Origin: an uncultured bacterium
GTDB lineage: Bacteria; Vulcanimicrobiota; Xenobia; Xenobiales; Xenobiaceae
DNA length: 64,000 bases
Assembly (NCBI GenBank): GCA_934636825.1
Contig: CAKUBG010000001.1
Location: forward strand, 1 to 64,000
Reading direction: 5' to 3'
The notes below the pieces were generated by a model, which saw nothing but the letters and a program-made list of their open reading frames with translations, was not told the DNA's origin and made no database searches. Both the position numbers and the translations under genes were made by a program. Below are positions 15,432 through 23,177 of the stretch, in pieces (the first letter of the stretch is position 1; each line of letters begins with the position of its first letter).

Positions 15432-17648
15432 TTACAACCAATTCATAATAGTGTCGTTATCATTCATTTCAGTACTAGGCTGTTCCTGAAGATGAATTTC
15501 GGCATCTACTCCAGAGAAGTCTTGAACAGGTTGCTGCTCCTCATGGTACTGTTCCTCATCTTTAGCAATTAAACCACGGGAATACAAAGCGCTCATAGAT
15601 TGATTGAAGCTTTGCATACCTTCCACGCTGCCTTGCTGTAAATAAGCAGCCAAGCCTTCCAAGTTGTCATTTAAGATAGAGTCGGAAACGGCCATATCGA
15701 CAACTAAAACTTCCACAGCGGGAACTCGGCCTTTATCGTCGGCTCTGGTGATCAATTTCTGCGAAATCACGCCACGTAAGCAACTGGCCAGAAGCAAGCG
15801 GAACTGTCTCTGCGTTTCGCCAGTAAAGGTAGAGAGCATGCGACGCACAGCCTGAACGGTATCGGGCATATTCATAGCCGCAATTACCAAGAAGCCTTTT
15901 TCGGCCGCAGTGGTAGCAGCCATCAAAGTATCGGCATCTTTAATATCACTAATTACTAAGACATCGGGATCCTGGCGCATAGCCATATTGATAGCGTCGT
16001 TGAAACTCTGCGTATCAGTACCGACTTCGCGTTGAGTGATTAAAGAATTGACCGTCTTGTGATAATACTCGATAGGATCTTCCACAGTAACGATATGGCA
16101 CTTACGATTGTTGTTAATGTAGTCAACAATGGAAGCCATAGTGGTAGATTTACCAGATCCAGTAGGGCCGGTCAAAATAATTAAACCGCTCTGATAAAGA
16201 GAAAGCTTCTTCAAAATGGGAGGCAAGCCCAAAACATCGAAGTCTAAAACTTCAGTGCGCAACATATGGAAATTGGCACTTAAGTTACCTCTCTCCAAGA
16301 AAGCGTTGACAATAAAGCGAGTGCCGTCAGAAGCGACATGAGCGAAAGAGACTTCATGTCCCTTCTTTACTTCTCTTCTTTGCTCGCGAGTCATAGCTGG
16401 ATAAATGAGAGCTTTGGTGTCATCTTGGGCTAATTTAGTATCGCCGACAGGAACCAAATCTCCGCTTAAACGCACGGTAGGAGTATTGCCTACTTGCAAG
16501 TGTAAATCGGAAGCGCGGTGGCTAATTACGACTTGGAGAATGTCATCTAAGTCGTAGCCCAGGTTTTCAGTAATAGCGGGAATCGGCTCGTCTTCTTCCA
16601 CAGGCTCACTGGCGATTGCAGCCTTAGGAGCGACTCCCCCGGCAGAAGCGGCGGCGCTGGCAGCCTGAGCTACAGTAGCGGCGATCTGAGGGGCAGCTTC
16701 TACAGCATTGGCTGCCGCAGCGGTAACAGCTTCAGCGCTCTTGCCAATATCGCGCACACGCTCGTCGAGCTGCTCTACCAAGCGCATAGCCATCTTGATA
16801 GCGCTCAGGTGTTTGTCAATTTCGCTCTGAGATTCTTCAGCTTGGGCTACGGCTTCTTCAAACTTGGGAGCGTACTCATCAAGTTTATTTTGCAAAGCTT
16901 CTACATCGGAATAGACAGCTTTTAACTTATCCGCAACTTGATCGGCACCATCTAAAGATTCGCGCAAAGAATCCAAAGAAGACTTAATATCTTCTACTTC
17001 ACTCTTGAGAGAACTAGACTTTTCTTCCAGCTTTTCTTCTAAAGCTAAAGATTTTTTCTCATTTTCGCTATTCAGCTCTTCTTTTAAAGCCGCAAAGCCA
17101 GAGCGCAGTTCTTCATTTTCGCTCTTAACGCGCTCTTCTAAGGTTTCGAAGGCTACGCCTTGCTCAACTTTGTAATTTTCAAAATCTTCGCTTTTGGCAA
17201 AAGTGGAAGCTTGGCTGACTTCTTCCTTTAAGGCATCGAGACGCTCGCCCAGAGAAGTTTCTAAGGTTTCAATTTTTTCTACAGCGGCTTCATTGGCAGC
17301 GCTCAAGTTTTGCAATTCGGCGCGAGTCTCTTCTTGACCGGAAGCAAATTCAGCGCTCTTAGTTTCTAAGGCTTCTTCTACAGCCTTGAAGCGCTCACCC
17401 ATCTCATCGAGGGAGCCCTGTACTTGAGCTAAATCTTCTGCAGAGGCGCCTTCGGCAATTTCATCAAAATCTTTGGAGAGACGCTCAAAACGTCCCTGGA
17501 GCTTTAGTATTTCTTTACTGGTGGTATCGCCTACTAAGGAGATATCTTCTAACTCCGCCTCTATTCTAGAGAGGCGGCCTTCTACTGACATATCGGCATT
17601 ACTGTCTAACATATCGCTGTCTGATTTGGTACGAGGCTTTCTGGCCAA
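15432..17648 (-). CDS. PilT-like ATPase with long N-terminal coiled coil and altered catalytic boxes
   Basis: Member of the PilT secretion/retraction ATPase family. The C-terminal half has the N2 domain (ASDLHLQVGNTPTVRLSGDL), a Walker A loop GPTGSGKST near residue 495 and an Asp box with VTVEDPIEY. Two normally conserved elements differ: the Walker B region reads DVLVISDIKDA, where PilT usually has a Glu-Met-Arg-Asp pattern, and the His box reads AAEKGFLVIAAMNM, lacking the usual TLHT histidine. The first ~350 residues are an Ala/Glu/Lys/Ser-rich coiled coil absent from classical ~350-residue PilT. The start is uncertain: a TTG at 17648 has AAGGGA seven bases upstream and was chosen; an upstream in-frame start at 17744 and an ATG at 17612 are alternatives. 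It heads the operon with yggS, sepF and hemW. Confidence 0.85.
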   Translation of the reverse strand: MARKPRTKSDSDMLDSNADMSVEGRLSRIEAELEDISLVGDTTSKEILKLQGRFERLSKDFDEIAEGASAEDLAQVQGSLDEMGERFKAVEEALETKSAEFASGQEETRAELQNLSAANEAAVEKIETLETSLGERLDALKEEVSQASTFAKSEDFENYKVEQGVAFETLEERVKSENEELRSGFAALKEELNSENEKKSLALEEKLEEKSSSLKSEVEDIKSSLDSLRESLDGADQVADKLKAVYSDVEALQNKLDEYAPKFEEAVAQAEESQSEIDKHLSAIKMAMRLVEQLDERVRDIGKSAEAVTAAAANAVEAAPQIAATVAQAASAAASAGGVAPKAAIASEPVEEDEPIPAITENLGYDLDDILQVVISHRASDLHLQVGNTPTVRLSGDLVPVGDTKLAQDDTKALIYPAMTREQRREVKKGHEVSFAHVASDGTRFIVNAFLERGNLSANFHMLRTEVLDFDVLGLPPILKKLSLYQSGLIILTGPTGSGKSTTMASIVDYINNNRKCHIVTVEDPIEYYHKTVNSLITQREVGTDTQSFNDAINMAMRQDPDVLVISDIKDADTLMAATTAAEKGFLVIAAMNMPDTVQAVRRMLSTFTGETQRQFRLLLASCLRGVISQKLITRADDKGRVPAVEVLVVDMAVSDSILNDNLEGLAAYLQQGSVEGMQSFNQSMSALYSRGLIAKDEEQYHEEQQPVQDFSGVDAEIHLQEQPSTEMNDNDTIMNWL

Positions 17649-17950
17649 AGCTTGATCCCTTCCATTCCTTAGAATTATCGCTTCAACGTTCTTTGACGTA
17701 TTCTCCCGCAGCTGGCAGGATAATGCCGAAGCGGATTTACACAAATCCCCTCATTTTGCAACCACCGTCTGCCGAACGCGCCTGACAACTCCCATTTCTA
17801 AAGAAATGCGGCTGCGCGGCACTTTCGGTAAAATTGTACTTTTTACCTGCACAACCCAGACAAGTTTACAGGCAGAAAGCGCACAGTATGGGGAAATAAA
17901 CGCCTTCTTAATGTGCCAAATTAGAACCTTAGCTTAGCTAGCTTTTGATT

Positions 17951-18472
17951 TTAACAAAGCTCCTTAACCATTTGCACACGTTCGTCTTGGTAGCCCATTT
18001 TTTTATAAAAATCGGCAGCTCTTCTGTTGGCACAAGTTACGGTTAAGCCAACATACTTAATTCCCAATTCCAAGGCGGCAGTTTCTACAGCATACATTAA
18101 ATTTTGCCCCAAGCCTCGGCTCCAATATTCCGGTTTTACTGCTAAATCCAAAACCCAGGCTTGTTTTTCACCAGTCAGAAACTCCGTCGTATCCAATTTA
18201 GCCACGACATGACCGACAATTTGGCCTCTCGTGTTTTTAGCCACAAAGACAGCCATATCGGCCTTAGAAATTTGCCAATACAAAGCTTCCATATCATTGC
18301 GACGAATTTCCGCCGCTTTGACGGGATCATTTTGACGGCGCGGAGACATAGAATAACCGACTATTTCCACAGATAAATCAATAATGCCGGGCAAATCTTT
18401 CTTTTGGGCACGACATATACTCACGCCATCGTATTCTAAACTTTTTTCTGCAACTTTAGGCGAAATTTCCAT
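17951..18472 (-). CDS. GNAT-family N-acetyltransferase
   Basis: Acetyl-CoA-dependent acetyltransferase of about 173 residues with unknown substrate. The acetyl-CoA pyrophosphate loop is recognisable as RGLGQNLM (motif A, R/Q-x-x-G-x-G/A pattern), preceded by AWVLDLAVKPEYWS and followed by the C-terminal NRRAADFYKKMGYQ. The start at 18472 is favoured because GGAGG lies seven bases upstream; the longer in-frame extension looks non-coding. It stands alone. Confidence 0.85.
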   Translation of the reverse strand: MEISPKVAEKSLEYDGVSICRAQKKDLPGIIDLSVEIVGYSMSPRRQNDPVKAAEIRRNDMEALYWQISKADMAVFVAKNTRGQIVGHVVAKLDTTEFLTGEKQAWVLDLAVKPEYWSRGLGQNLMYAVETAALELGIKYVGLTVTCANRRAADFYKKMGYQDERVQMVKELC

Positions 18473-18602
18473 TGCAAAACCTCCACTTTGGCCAAAAAGA
18501 AAGTAAAAACTGTCTGACACAGTTGCGCCAAGACGCTCTCCGTGCCTAGAAGCAAAGAAAACACTTGGCGCCACAATTTATGCTGTTGTTAGGTCAGAAG
18601 GC

Positions 18603-19229
18603 TTAATCTCTTACGCCTTGCTCCTTTTTGATTGATTCATAAGAATCAAATTCCACACCACGACTCTTCAATTCGTCTTCAAAAGCGTTTACCAAATAAT
18701 ACAAACACCCCAACCACTCACGAATGTCAGCAGTAGTTTTATTTTCAATTGTAGAACGACCGTCCCCAACTCTCTTGACCGTTTGGCCATATTCTTTATG
18801 AATCATGCACCATAAAACAGCGATATTGCGATGGTTTCTTTTCAAAACCTCAACATCATAAGTGGAGATATCGCGCTGACCGCCTTTTACTTCAGCCTCA
18901 ACCATCTTCCAAGCTTCCATGGTCTTTTGGTAGCGATCATAGTACATTTTATCCTCAGGTTTAGCTCCTGATCTTCTCACACGCACTGCATCTTTGGAGC
19001 TACTGACAACTTCTGCACCGTCAGTAGAATTTTGTACATTCGAAGATTGGGAAGGGGCTGCTTGAGGAGCAGATTTACCCGCAGCGCGAGGGTAATTTCC
19101 TGCTTTAGGATAGTATTGACCGGCTTTGGGGTAGTTTTGCGCTTGAGCAGAATCAGTCATAAAAGCTAAAGGCGCGGCACATACTCCGACCATTAAAACC
19201 AAGGCGGCGAATTTGCGAAAATTATTCAT
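18603..19229 (-). CDS. small exported protein of unknown function
   Basis: Unrecognised protein of 208 residues. The start at 19229 gives a clear Sec signal peptide (MNNFRKFAALVLMVGVCAA, then cleavage likely after SAQA) and has AAGGAG upstream. The mature N-terminus has short repeats (QNYPKAGQYYPKAGNYPRAAG region), then a Ser/Gln-rich linker, then a helical domain with many charged residues. The following gene in the cluster encodes another small exported protein, also ending in a charged helical region. Function unknown. Confidence 0.75.
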   Translation of the reverse strand: MNNFRKFAALVLMVGVCAAPLAFMTDSAQAQNYPKAGQYYPKAGNYPRAAGKSAPQAAPSQSSNVQNSTDGAEVVSSSKDAVRVRRSGAKPEDKMYYDRYQKTMEAWKMVEAEVKGGQRDISTYDVEVLKRNHRNIAVLWCMIHKEYGQTVKRVGDGRSTIENKTTADIREWLGCLYYLVNAFEDELKSRGVEFDSYESIKKEQGVRD

Positions 19230-19373
19230 AAGTACAGAACTCCTTACAAAAAAGAAAAAAGTAACTAATGACTTACCCGATAAAATACTGCACCGGGGCC
19301 TCTTTTCCCGCACCTAAACAAAAACTAAGTACATTATAAGTGCCAGCACCGTATGCAATATATTTTTATCGAC

Positions 19374-19775
19374 TCAATACAACAGAGATTTTACCGGAGT
19401 ATATTTCAAAGAGCGACGACGCAACTCAGGTTCTAACTTTTTAGCCAAACGATAATTGATATGTCCACATTGCTTAGCTTTCAATTGAACATTATGATTG
19501 GGTAATTTATTTTTATTGCCGACAATGCTTTGACAATAATCAACCATATCCGAACTGATATAATATACTTCCAACAATTTTTGATTGCTGCTGCGCTGTA
19601 TCACTTCCGGAGTAAGAGAATTGAAGTGGAATTTGCTGGTTTGAATCGCGTCGTCGAGATCTTTAAGTATTTTACTATCATCAGCCCAAGCTAAGGTAGG
19701 AAAAGACAACAAAGCGATCAGGGCTAATGCTATTGCAGATACCAATAAAGGTATTTTGCTTAAGTTATTTTTCAA
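19374..19775 (-). CDS. small exported protein of unknown function
   Basis: Unrecognised 133-residue protein. It starts with TTG, preceded by AAGGAG at six bases, and carries a Sec signal peptide ending at about WADDSK. The mature part (~100 residues) is helical and basic towards the end, with two cysteines (VDYCQS and KQCGHI) that could form a disulfide in the periplasm. It precedes the exported protein at 18603-19229 in transcription by 144 bases, so they may be a pair. Confidence 0.7.
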   Translation of the reverse strand: MKNNLSKIPLLVSAIALALIALLSFPTLAWADDSKILKDLDDAIQTSKFHFNSLTPEVIQRSSNQKLLEVYYISSDMVDYCQSIVGNKNKLPNHNVQLKAKQCGHINYRLAKKLEPELRRRSLKYTPVKSLLY

Positions 19776-20054
19776 AGGCGACTCCTTAGACAGAGGTCGA
19801 TATAATTAAGCTGCAAGGAGCAGCCCAATGCCTTTCCTTACCAGCGCTTAACGCCTCTAGGGGACGATTTCGCCGACAAATAGAACTATACTTCCAAAGT
19901 AGGAAAAATTGCTGCAATTGTGACAGTATCCCAACGAACGATTGCCTCTGTCGGTTGGGCCAAAAAGCTTGCCTAAAGGGGCAAATATTAACAAATCTGT
20001 CACCAACTCTGTACATTTCTGATTTTTAATTAGGTAGATGCAGGAGGTTGTACT

Positions 20055-22292
20055 ATGGGAATTGGTTCAGTATTTAATGTAGGCGTCTATCAAGTAAACC
20101 GCCAGGCGGTCAATCCTGCTCTTATCCGCAACATGGCCAACAGCGCCGGCAATATCAGAGTAGAGGGCAACGCTTCTCCAGAAGCTTGGAGCGAGTTGGC
20201 AGATCGCGTAGAAGCCAATGATTGCGTATCCAGAGAAGATCTGCGCCAGATTCAAGATCTAGGGCGCGCTTGTTTCAAGTACCACAGGGCGTTGCATAGC
20301 GACTTTAAAGCCAGCGGCTACAAAGACCAGACGATTAAAGCCGAGCTGGCCGACGTACATGTTTTCCGTTCCGGCAGCGATCAAATTCGCGAATCTTTGG
20401 CTTTAACCCAATCCCAATTGGCCGTAGATGCAGCCGCTGGAGCATCTTTTGGCCCTACTTCTTTGGTGGCCAATTATGCAGCCTATTCCGACTTACAAAA
20501 GAGCGCTTTAGAGCCTTTGGTAGATAATATTCAAGGTTTACGCGACGGCACTAGCCCCAACTTGTATCAAGGCAACAGTATCGAATCTTTCCACGGCGCC
20601 GAGATCTGGAAAGAAATGAATACTATGCTTGACGAGGCCACTGCTCAAGCCAAGGCCGGTCATCCTCAAGAGATTGACGCTCAATATTACGAACTTACCA
20701 GCCCAGAAATTGTGGGCAAGTTGGCCCAAGCCGCCGAAGCTGGCAATAAAGTACGCGTCAATGTAGATCCTGGACGCTTGGTAGCTTTTGCCGGCGACCA
20801 TGTAGTTATCGATGAAGTGCCCGATAAATTAAAAACCCTGATTCAACTTTCTCAAGTTCAGGGCGACGTGGCCGTCTCCACCTATCCTATTTCCAAACAA
20901 CTTAAAAATCCCAGCAACCTCATGCATCGTAAAGGTTTGCGCGTAGGCGAAAAGTTCTTGCTTTCCGGTATGAATGCCAACGCTGGCAGCGGTGAAAATA
21001 TCGATGCCGGTTACACAATCGAAGGCCCTGCAGCCAAACGTCTGGTAGAGAACTTTAAGCGCGACGTGGGCCATTCCATCGGCGCTTCCAACGAAGAAAT
21101 TTATGGTGATAAGCCCTTAGCCGGATTTATGGAAGGCGACATCAATATGGGCACTCGCGGCCTCATTTCCATGTTTGACTGCGTCAGCGGCCCTTCTCCG
21201 GCCGGCACCGAAATGCCCAAAGCCACCAATGCTCAGCAATTAGCTGATATTGCCAAATCTATGGGGCAAAACGTTTCCGACTATACAGATTGCTCTTTGG
21301 AAGAAATAGACAGCTTGCTCAAACGCGGCCAAGATATTCCTCTTTCTCCTAAAGGCAAAGAAGCTTTCTTAGGCGTCGTACAGCGTGCTTTAGATATTAC
21401 TCGTTCTCCGGAAAACGTAGCCAAGTTGCAAGACATTGATATTCCTACCGGAGATCCCAAAGGTACCACTGCTATTGCTCTGGCCGATTTACCCAACGAC
21501 AGACGCGCTGCCATGATTCAAGCTATTCAAGATGCTGAAGAATTTATTTACGTACCTGCTTTTGTAATGACCAAAAGCGTAGCTTCAGTATTGGTTGCCA
21601 AACGCGATGAGATGCAAGCTCAAGGCAAAGATATTGATATTCGCGTAGTCGCCGACTCCGGTATTTATCCCGACGGTGGTACCCCCAACGAAGGTGGCTT
21701 AAAATTCTTGGAAGATCACGGTATCGACGTCCATTGGACTCTTCTGCCGCGTAGCTCCAGTCACGACCGTAAAGTTCATGCAAAAGAAATTCTCACAGAT
21801 AAAGGGGAATTTTTTGGAAGCACAAACTTCTCTAATAAAGGTATGGGAGTCAACTGGGAACATTCTGGTTATGTTAAGTTCAATCCTGACGACAAAGCCT
21901 CTATTTCTCAGCGTGAAAGTGCCAAAGCTCACTTCCTCAATTTGTGGGACAACGAATCATTCGGTCTCAATACCAAAGATGCGGCGACTAAGCGCAAGCG
22001 TGGCGCTAAAGGCCAGCTTGATTACGATGTTCAGGTTGAAGAAGCTCGCAGCGGCGTAGTCCGTGAGACTATCCGCGGCATTCAGAACTTCGAGAAAGCC
22101 AGTGCCGATTTCGTTGGCAAATTGGTAGGTTCTGATCCTCAAGCCACTTCCCGTATCGAAGAGCTGGTTTTGCAAGGCTACGATCAAGGTTCCGCCACTC
22201 TTATGGCTGCTAAAGAAAAAATGGGTGACGAAGCTTTTTATAATGCTTTGCATAGCCTTCCTGCGTATGAGCAATTGCAGCAGATGAAGTAG
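20055..22292 (+). CDS. phospholipase D-like protein without signal peptide, possible effector
   Basis: A 745-residue protein of the PLD superfamily, which hydrolyses or transfers phosphodiester bonds. Two HKD motifs make up the active site. The first is His291-x-Lys293 followed by SGMNAN, with Gly where the Asp is usual. The second is canonical: His575, Lys577, Asp582 and GSTN at 588-591. The first ~180 residues and the last ~70 match nothing I recognise. There is no signal peptide or membrane helix, although PLD proteins of this kind often act on membranes. It has an excellent ribosome site (AGGAGG) and its own terminator, so it is a single-gene unit. Export by a specialised system is speculation. 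Confidence 0.85.
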   Translation: MGIGSVFNVGVYQVNRQAVNPALIRNMANSAGNIRVEGNASPEAWSELADRVEANDCVSREDLRQIQDLGRACFKYHRALHSDFKASGYKDQTIKAELADVHVFRSGSDQIRESLALTQSQLAVDAAAGASFGPTSLVANYAAYSDLQKSALEPLVDNIQGLRDGTSPNLYQGNSIESFHGAEIWKEMNTMLDEATAQAKAGHPQEIDAQYYELTSPEIVGKLAQAAEAGNKVRVNVDPGRLVAFAGDHVVIDEVPDKLKTLIQLSQVQGDVAVSTYPISKQLKNPSNLMHRKGLRVGEKFLLSGMNANAGSGENIDAGYTIEGPAAKRLVENFKRDVGHSIGASNEEIYGDKPLAGFMEGDINMGTRGLISMFDCVSGPSPAGTEMPKATNAQQLADIAKSMGQNVSDYTDCSLEEIDSLLKRGQDIPLSPKGKEAFLGVVQRALDITRSPENVAKLQDIDIPTGDPKGTTAIALADLPNDRRAAMIQAIQDAEEFIYVPAFVMTKSVASVLVAKRDEMQAQGKDIDIRVVADSGIYPDGGTPNEGGLKFLEDHGIDVHWTLLPRSSSHDRKVHAKEILTDKGEFFGSTNFSNKGMGVNWEHSGYVKFNPDDKASISQRESAKAHFLNLWDNESFGLNTKDAATKRKRGAKGQLDYDVQVEEARSGVVRETIRGIQNFEKASADFVGKLVGSDPQATSRIEELVLQGYDQGSATLMAAKEKMGDEAFYNALHSLPAYEQLQQMK

Positions 22293-22393
22293 AAATCTAC
22301 TGTGCAGAATAGTTGAATCGTGGTCTCTTAGGTGCTTTGATTGCCCCTGATCTTCGGATCTTGAAGTATCTTTGAGTATTGGGTCAACATAGG

Positions 22394-22437
22394 AGCGCCT
22401 CTCCTTTCGCAAGAGGGAGGAGCGCTTCTATTTTTTT
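22394..22437 (+). terminator. terminator of the PLD-like gene
   Basis: AGCGC (22394-22398) and GCGCT (22422-22426) close an imperfect stem with CTCTCC/GGGAGG-type pairing inside, followed by a run of seven T. Confidence 0.75.
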
Positions 22438-22477
22438 ATAAGAACTCTCCGAACACTAATATTAGGAGCCATTATTT

Positions 22478-23059
22478 GTGAAAATTAAAAACGTGCAATT
22501 TATTACCAGTGCCCCTACTATAAAGGAGACTCCCCCAGCTTGTGTTAAGCCAGAGATAGTAGTCGTGGGCCGTTCCAATGTCGGAAAATCTTCTTTTATA
22601 TGTAAATTAACCAATCGCAAGATCGCTAAAGTGAGCTCTACTCCAGGTAAAACCAGATTGATCAATTATTTTTTAATTGATGACTCTTGGTATTTGGTAG
22701 ACTTGCCCGGTTACGGTTTTGCTAAAGTATCCAAAGCAGAAAAAGAGCGTTGGGGACACGCTTTGGAAGAATATTTAGCTAAAAGAGAAGGTATTCGTTT
22801 AGCTATTTTGCTGGTCGATTGTCGCCATGAAATAAAAGATTCCGATTTGCAAATGTATGACTGGCTGGTCGAAAACAATTTGCCCGTATGTATCGTACTA
22901 ACTAAAGGCGATAAAATAAATCGCAGTCAAGCAGCCCAAGCTAAAGCCAGAGCGGCTAAAGCTTTTCAAATTGAAGCTCAAGAAGTTTTTATGATTTCTT
23001 CGCAAACAGGCCAAGGTTTTGATATTTTGGGCAATTTCCTAGATAGCGTATTAAAGTAG
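22478..23059 (+). CDS. engB: ribosome biogenesis GTPase EngB (YsxC/YihA)
   Basis: Essential GTPase acting late in 50S ribosomal subunit assembly. The G1 loop GRSNVGKSS is at residues 31-39, G3 is DLPGYGF, G4 is TKGD and G5 is ISSQTGQG. The 193-residue length is normal. It starts with GTG; AGGAG lies nine bases upstream. Single gene, convergent with valS. Confidence 0.96.
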   Translation: MKIKNVQFITSAPTIKETPPACVKPEIVVVGRSNVGKSSFICKLTNRKIAKVSSTPGKTRLINYFLIDDSWYLVDLPGYGFAKVSKAEKERWGHALEEYLAKREGIRLAILLVDCRHEIKDSDLQMYDWLVENNLPVCIVLTKGDKINRSQAAQAKARAAKAFQIEAQEVFMISSQTGQGFDILGNFLDSVLK

Positions 23060-23081
23060 TTACCAATTTGTACACAAAAAT

Positions 23082-23119
23082 AAATATGCCGACTTTTTCA
23101 TAAAAAAGTCGGCATATTT
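23082..23119. terminator. bidirectional terminator between engB and valS
   Basis: A long, near-perfect stem: AAATATGCCGACTTTTT pairs with AAAAAGTCGGCATATTT. T-rich sequence lies on both sides, so it can serve both convergent genes. Confidence 0.9.
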
Positions 23120-23177
23120 ATTTTCTAAGCTGCCACCAGACAGAAAATGCCGATCGGCAGCTTATTATACAAAGCGA

